NCBI GenBank assembly: GCA_043809805.1
Contig: JBDROR010000156.1
Coordinates: forward strand, 1 to 6,357
Direction of reading: 5' to 3'
DNA length: 6,357 nucleotides
From: JAQUKH01 sp043809805
Lineage (GTDB): Bacteria; JACRDZ01; JAQUKH01
The notes under the pieces were generated by a model. It did not search any database, was not told the origin of the DNA, and saw only the letters and a list, made by a program, of their open reading frames with translations. This document shows positions 4,606 to 6,357 of this stretch, one piece after another; positions within the stretch are counted from its first letter, which is position 1, and each line of letters starts with the position of its first letter. The position numbers were made by a program, and so were the translations under genes.

Positions 4606-5775
4606 ATGAAAAAGATTAAAATGAGATATTTTGTATCGATCTTGGTGGTATTAACGCTTTTTATTTGTCTTTTTTCTTTATCAACCAAAGCGCAGGCGTT
4701 TAAAAGAGTAAGTAAAGGAGATAAAATAGTTCCCTTTACGTTTAAAAATCTTGCGGGGCGGACAATTTCAGTTGATTCATATCAGGGGAGAAGCGCTTTA
4801 GCTGTAGTTTTTTGGAAGTATCCCGGAGATCGTTGTATAGAAGAAATGGATGTGCTGCAGGAACTTTATAATCAACATAAAGACAAAGGTTTTGAAGTTA
4901 TAGCTGTTTATTCTCCTGCCGACGCGAATGTTATGGGGGATGATGAGATGTCAAAAATTTATGAGGTAATAGTTGATAAAAATTACACTTTTCAGGTTTT
5001 TGTTGATAGTGATTTGAGCCTTTATAATAAATATGGAGTTCTGACATTTCCAAGCCTGGCGTTAGTTTCAAAGGAAGGGGTAGTGTCCGAGATAATGGCT
5101 GGTTTCCCCAGGTTTAGCGGGAGAAAGAATTTGGTTAATAGCGTGATGAATTTGCTGGGGCTTGAATTGCCTGAAAAAGAAAATATTGTTGAGGGATATC
5201 AACCGAATAAAAAGGCGGAACGTTATTTTGTGATTGCAAAGAAGATGTATAACGCGGCTTTTTATGGGAAGGCTAAAAGCAATTTAAAACGGGCGTTGAC
5301 AATTGATACGAGTTATGCGGATGCTTATGCGCTTTTAGGAAATGTTTATGCCATTAAAGGGAATGTGGAACTCGCGAAGAAAAATTTCAAAATTTCTCTT
5401 GAATTAGATACGACTGACGCAGAGATACATTTTGATTACGGTGTTTTTTGCCGTGACAGAGGCATGTGGGAACTAGCTCAGGAGGAATTTGAGAAAGTTT
5501 TAACTTTAGATCCTAATTCGGGAAATGGGCATTACGGTTTGGGGATAACGTATAAGGTTCAGGGAAAGTATGATGAGGCAGTTAGTGAGTTTGAAGAAGC
5601 AATCCGCATTTTTGAAGAGGGTGAAAACGAAGAACTAAATTTGGCACATACCTATTATGAACTTGGTTTAATCGCCTGTGATTTAAAACAGGAAGATAAA
5701 AGCCTAAATAGGTTTAAACAGGCAAATAGATTGTATAAAAATATAGTAAAAAATCTTATGTCGGCGAATGAATAA
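4606..5775 (+). CDS. Exported redoxin (TlpA/AhpC-like) domain fused to TPR repeats
   Basis: A signal peptide (residues 1-31, hydrophobic 8-25, cleavage likely after AQA) sends the protein across the inner membrane. Residues 36-186 form a redoxin/TlpA thioredoxin fold: VPFTFKNLAGRTISVDSYQG, then VVFWKYPGDRCIEEM, then GFEVIAVYSP, FVDSDLSLYNKYGV, and TFPSLALVSKEGVV with the cis-proline Pro149. Aligned to the TlpA motif FWxxWCxxC, the first cysteine is Gly74 and the second is kept as Cys77, so a normal CXXC dithiol is absent. Residues 203-383 form about five TPR units, including AKSNLKRALTIDTSYADAYALLG, AQEEFEKVLTLDPNSGNGHYGLG and AVSEFEEAIRIFEEG. It may be a periplasmic assembly or redox-related scaffold; disulfide reductase activity is doubtful. 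It has no strong ribosome binding site and follows the TPR lipoprotein after 46 bases. Confidence 0.85.
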   Translation: MKKIKMRYFVSILVVLTLFICLFSLSTKAQAFKRVSKGDKIVPFTFKNLAGRTISVDSYQGRSALAVVFWKYPGDRCIEEMDVLQELYNQHKDKGFEVIAVYSPADANVMGDDEMSKIYEVIVDKNYTFQVFVDSDLSLYNKYGVLTFPSLALVSKEGVVSEIMAGFPRFSGRKNLVNSVMNLLGLELPEKENIVEGYQPNKKAERYFVIAKKMYNAAFYGKAKSNLKRALTIDTSYADAYALLGNVYAIKGNVELAKKNFKISLELDTTDAEIHFDYGVFCRDRGMWELAQEEFEKVLTLDPNSGNGHYGLGITYKVQGKYDEAVSEFEEAIRIFEEGENEELNLAHTYYELGLIACDLKQEDKSLNRFKQANRLYKNIVKNLMSANE

Positions 5776-5784
5776 TTAAATGGG

Positions 5785-5892
5785 TTGTCATTCCGAGTAG
5801 GGGCGACCCTATGTGGTCGCCCTAATAAAAGAGGGCAGCCACGCAGGGCTACCCCTACGGGGAAAGATTTCTCCCTTCGGTCGAAATGACAA
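5785..5892. repeat. Composite repeat, second copy, with truncated left end
   Basis: The left end keeps only TTGTCATTCCGA (5785-5796), where the double hairpin begins at once. The right end (5865-5892) is complete and identical over 28 bases to that at 2405-2432. Compared with the copy at 2306, about 16 bases of left end plus 3 bases are missing, so the inner repeat either entered at a different point or a deletion followed. It begins 9 bases after the redoxin-TPR stop. Confidence 0.75.
5797..5858. repeat. Double-hairpin repeat, copy 3 (62 bp)
   Basis: Hairpin 1 (5801-5808 with 5815-5822) is identical to the other copies. Hairpin 2 has two changes: the loop is ACGCAG, and the right arm reads GGCTACCC instead of GGCTGCCC. 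The arm change makes a C-A mismatch in + strand RNA, but only a G-U wobble in RNA read from the other strand. Confidence 0.85.
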
Positions 5893-5920
5893 ATGTGTGT
5901 GGTCAAGATGACAAAATACG

Positions 5921-5948
5921 AACGACGCCATGCCTGCCGGCAGGCAGG
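5921..5948. repeat. 28-bp palindromic unit, third copy
   Basis: This copy is identical to 1417-1444, including the perfect 16-bp palindrome (5931-5946), and is preceded by the same ATACG context as at 1384-1388. It occurs singly here. The gap 5776-6018 holds only repeats and about 45 AT-rich bases before the next gene. Confidence 0.85.
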
Positions 5949-5954
5949 AATTGT

Positions 5955-5972
5955 TTGTCATTCCGAACGAAG
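5955..5972 (+). repeat. Solo TTGTCATT repeat end
   Basis: TTGTCATTCCGAACGAAG equals the first 18 bases of the left end at 2306. No partner end lies downstream before the NHL gene, so this is a solo or truncated copy. Confidence 0.65.
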
Positions 5973-6007
5973 TTTTGACATTACGTTAAATTGTTTAGAG
6001 GGCTTTT

Positions 6008-6012
6008 AAGGA
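6008..6012 (+). promoter_or_regulatory. Ribosome binding site of the NHL-type gene
   Basis: AAGGA lies 6 bases before the ATG at 6019 and supports that start. Confidence 0.6.
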
Positions 6013-6018
6013 TTAAAA

Positions 6019-6357
6019 ATGCGTAACAAAAACAGATTGGTTTTTTTGTTAATTCCTTTCCTTGTTTTTTTATTAGGTGCTAATCTTTTTTCAGATACCA
6101 CGCCGGACATCATAAATGTAATTCCAAAAAATATTAATGAATTAAACTCTCCCATTGGAGTAGCAGTTAGTGGAGATAAGATATATGTGACCAATATCTT
6201 TTTTGGCAAGGTTCAGGTTTTTGATAAAAATAGCGGCAAATTGTTAAATGAATTTGGAAAACGAGGTATGGGGAGAGGGAAATTATCTCTTCCATGGGAT
6301 ATTGTCATAGGTAAGAACAAAAAAATTTATGTCAGTGATTTAGGCCAGCACAGAATT
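6019..6357 (+). CDS. Exported NHL-repeat / six-bladed beta-propeller protein, 3' truncated by the window
   Basis: The first 113 codons are visible and open to the window end. The N-terminus has positive residues (MRNKNR) and a hydrophobic stretch (residues 7-24), so it is a signal peptide or membrane anchor; no lipobox cysteine and no clear Ala-X-Ala site is seen. From residue 44 NHL-type blades appear: SPIGVAVSGDKIYVTN then KVQVFDKNSGKLLNEFGKRG, and a second starting LPWDIVIGKNKKIYVSDLGQ HRI. The pattern of P-x-G/D-hydrophobic strand, IYVxD/N and VFD, then GKxxxxFG, is the usual NHL cycle. Such propellers act as scaffolds or bind partners, and no enzyme role can be read. It follows the redoxin-TPR gene after a 243-bp repeat-filled gap, so it may be transcribed separately. 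Confidence 0.8.
   Translation, partial: MRNKNRLVFLLIPFLVFLLGANLFSDTTPDIINVIPKNINELNSPIGVAVSGDKIYVTNIFFGKVQVFDKNSGKLLNEFGKRGMGRGKLSLPWDIVIGKNKKIYVSDLGQHRI

Noticed and set aside
5655..5906. Minus-strand open frame over the redoxin-TPR end and repeats
   Set aside because: Its first part reads repeat DNA and its last part is the complement of a clear TPR coding region.
5975..6003. TTGACA at 5975-5980 as a promoter for the NHL-type gene
   Set aside because: The -35 match is perfect but no acceptable -10 lies 15-19 bp downstream (sequence around 5996-6004 is G-rich).

Overview
The window comes from an AT-rich bacterial genome with short intergenic gaps. The gaps, and some gene edges, are filled by GC-rich palindromic repeats. 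All supported genes lie on the + strand. No tRNA, rRNA, CRISPR array or transposase gene was seen. A Gram-negative type envelope is suggested by a lipoprotein signal, an Ala-X-Ala signal peptide and predicted periplasmic TPR, redoxin and NHL proteins. The repeat-rich style resembles uncultivated groundwater lineages such as Omnitrophota, but this is a low-confidence impression and the phylum cannot be fixed from the sequence alone.

Bases 1-2248 form a cofactor block: the C-terminal part of nadC (NAD synthesis), birA (biotin protein ligase without a DNA-binding domain) and coaX (type III pantothenate kinase, CoA synthesis). A 100-bp palindrome-ended element lies between nadC and birA and contains the birA start codon. 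A shorter element with the same ends sits in frame inside birA. The birA stop codon is supplied by a double-hairpin repeat.

Bases 2249-2525 are a mosaic of repeats with a candidate extended -10 promoter at the left edge and a very strong ribosome binding site at the right edge. They lead into a CBS-less IMP dehydrogenase relative of the GuaB3 type (2526-3689).

Bases 3693-6357 hold three envelope genes: a TPR lipoprotein, an exported redoxin-TPR fusion that keeps only the second cysteine of the usual CXXC motif, and the start of an exported NHL-type beta-propeller protein cut by the window end. They share an orientation and are separated by repeats. A joint role in envelope assembly or redox biology is plausible but unproven.

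The most notable content is the repeat system. At least five modules recur in different orders: (1) CCCCGCCC...GGGCGGGG elements flanked by 4-bp direct repeats; (2) a 61-62 bp double hairpin starting GTAGGGGC; (3) 28-bp inverted TTGTCATT ends that enclose module 2; (4) a 66-bp block with ATTCCCGC...GCGGGAAT; (5) a 28-bp unit carrying a 16-bp perfect palindrome. Several contribute coding sequence, start or stop codons to host genes.
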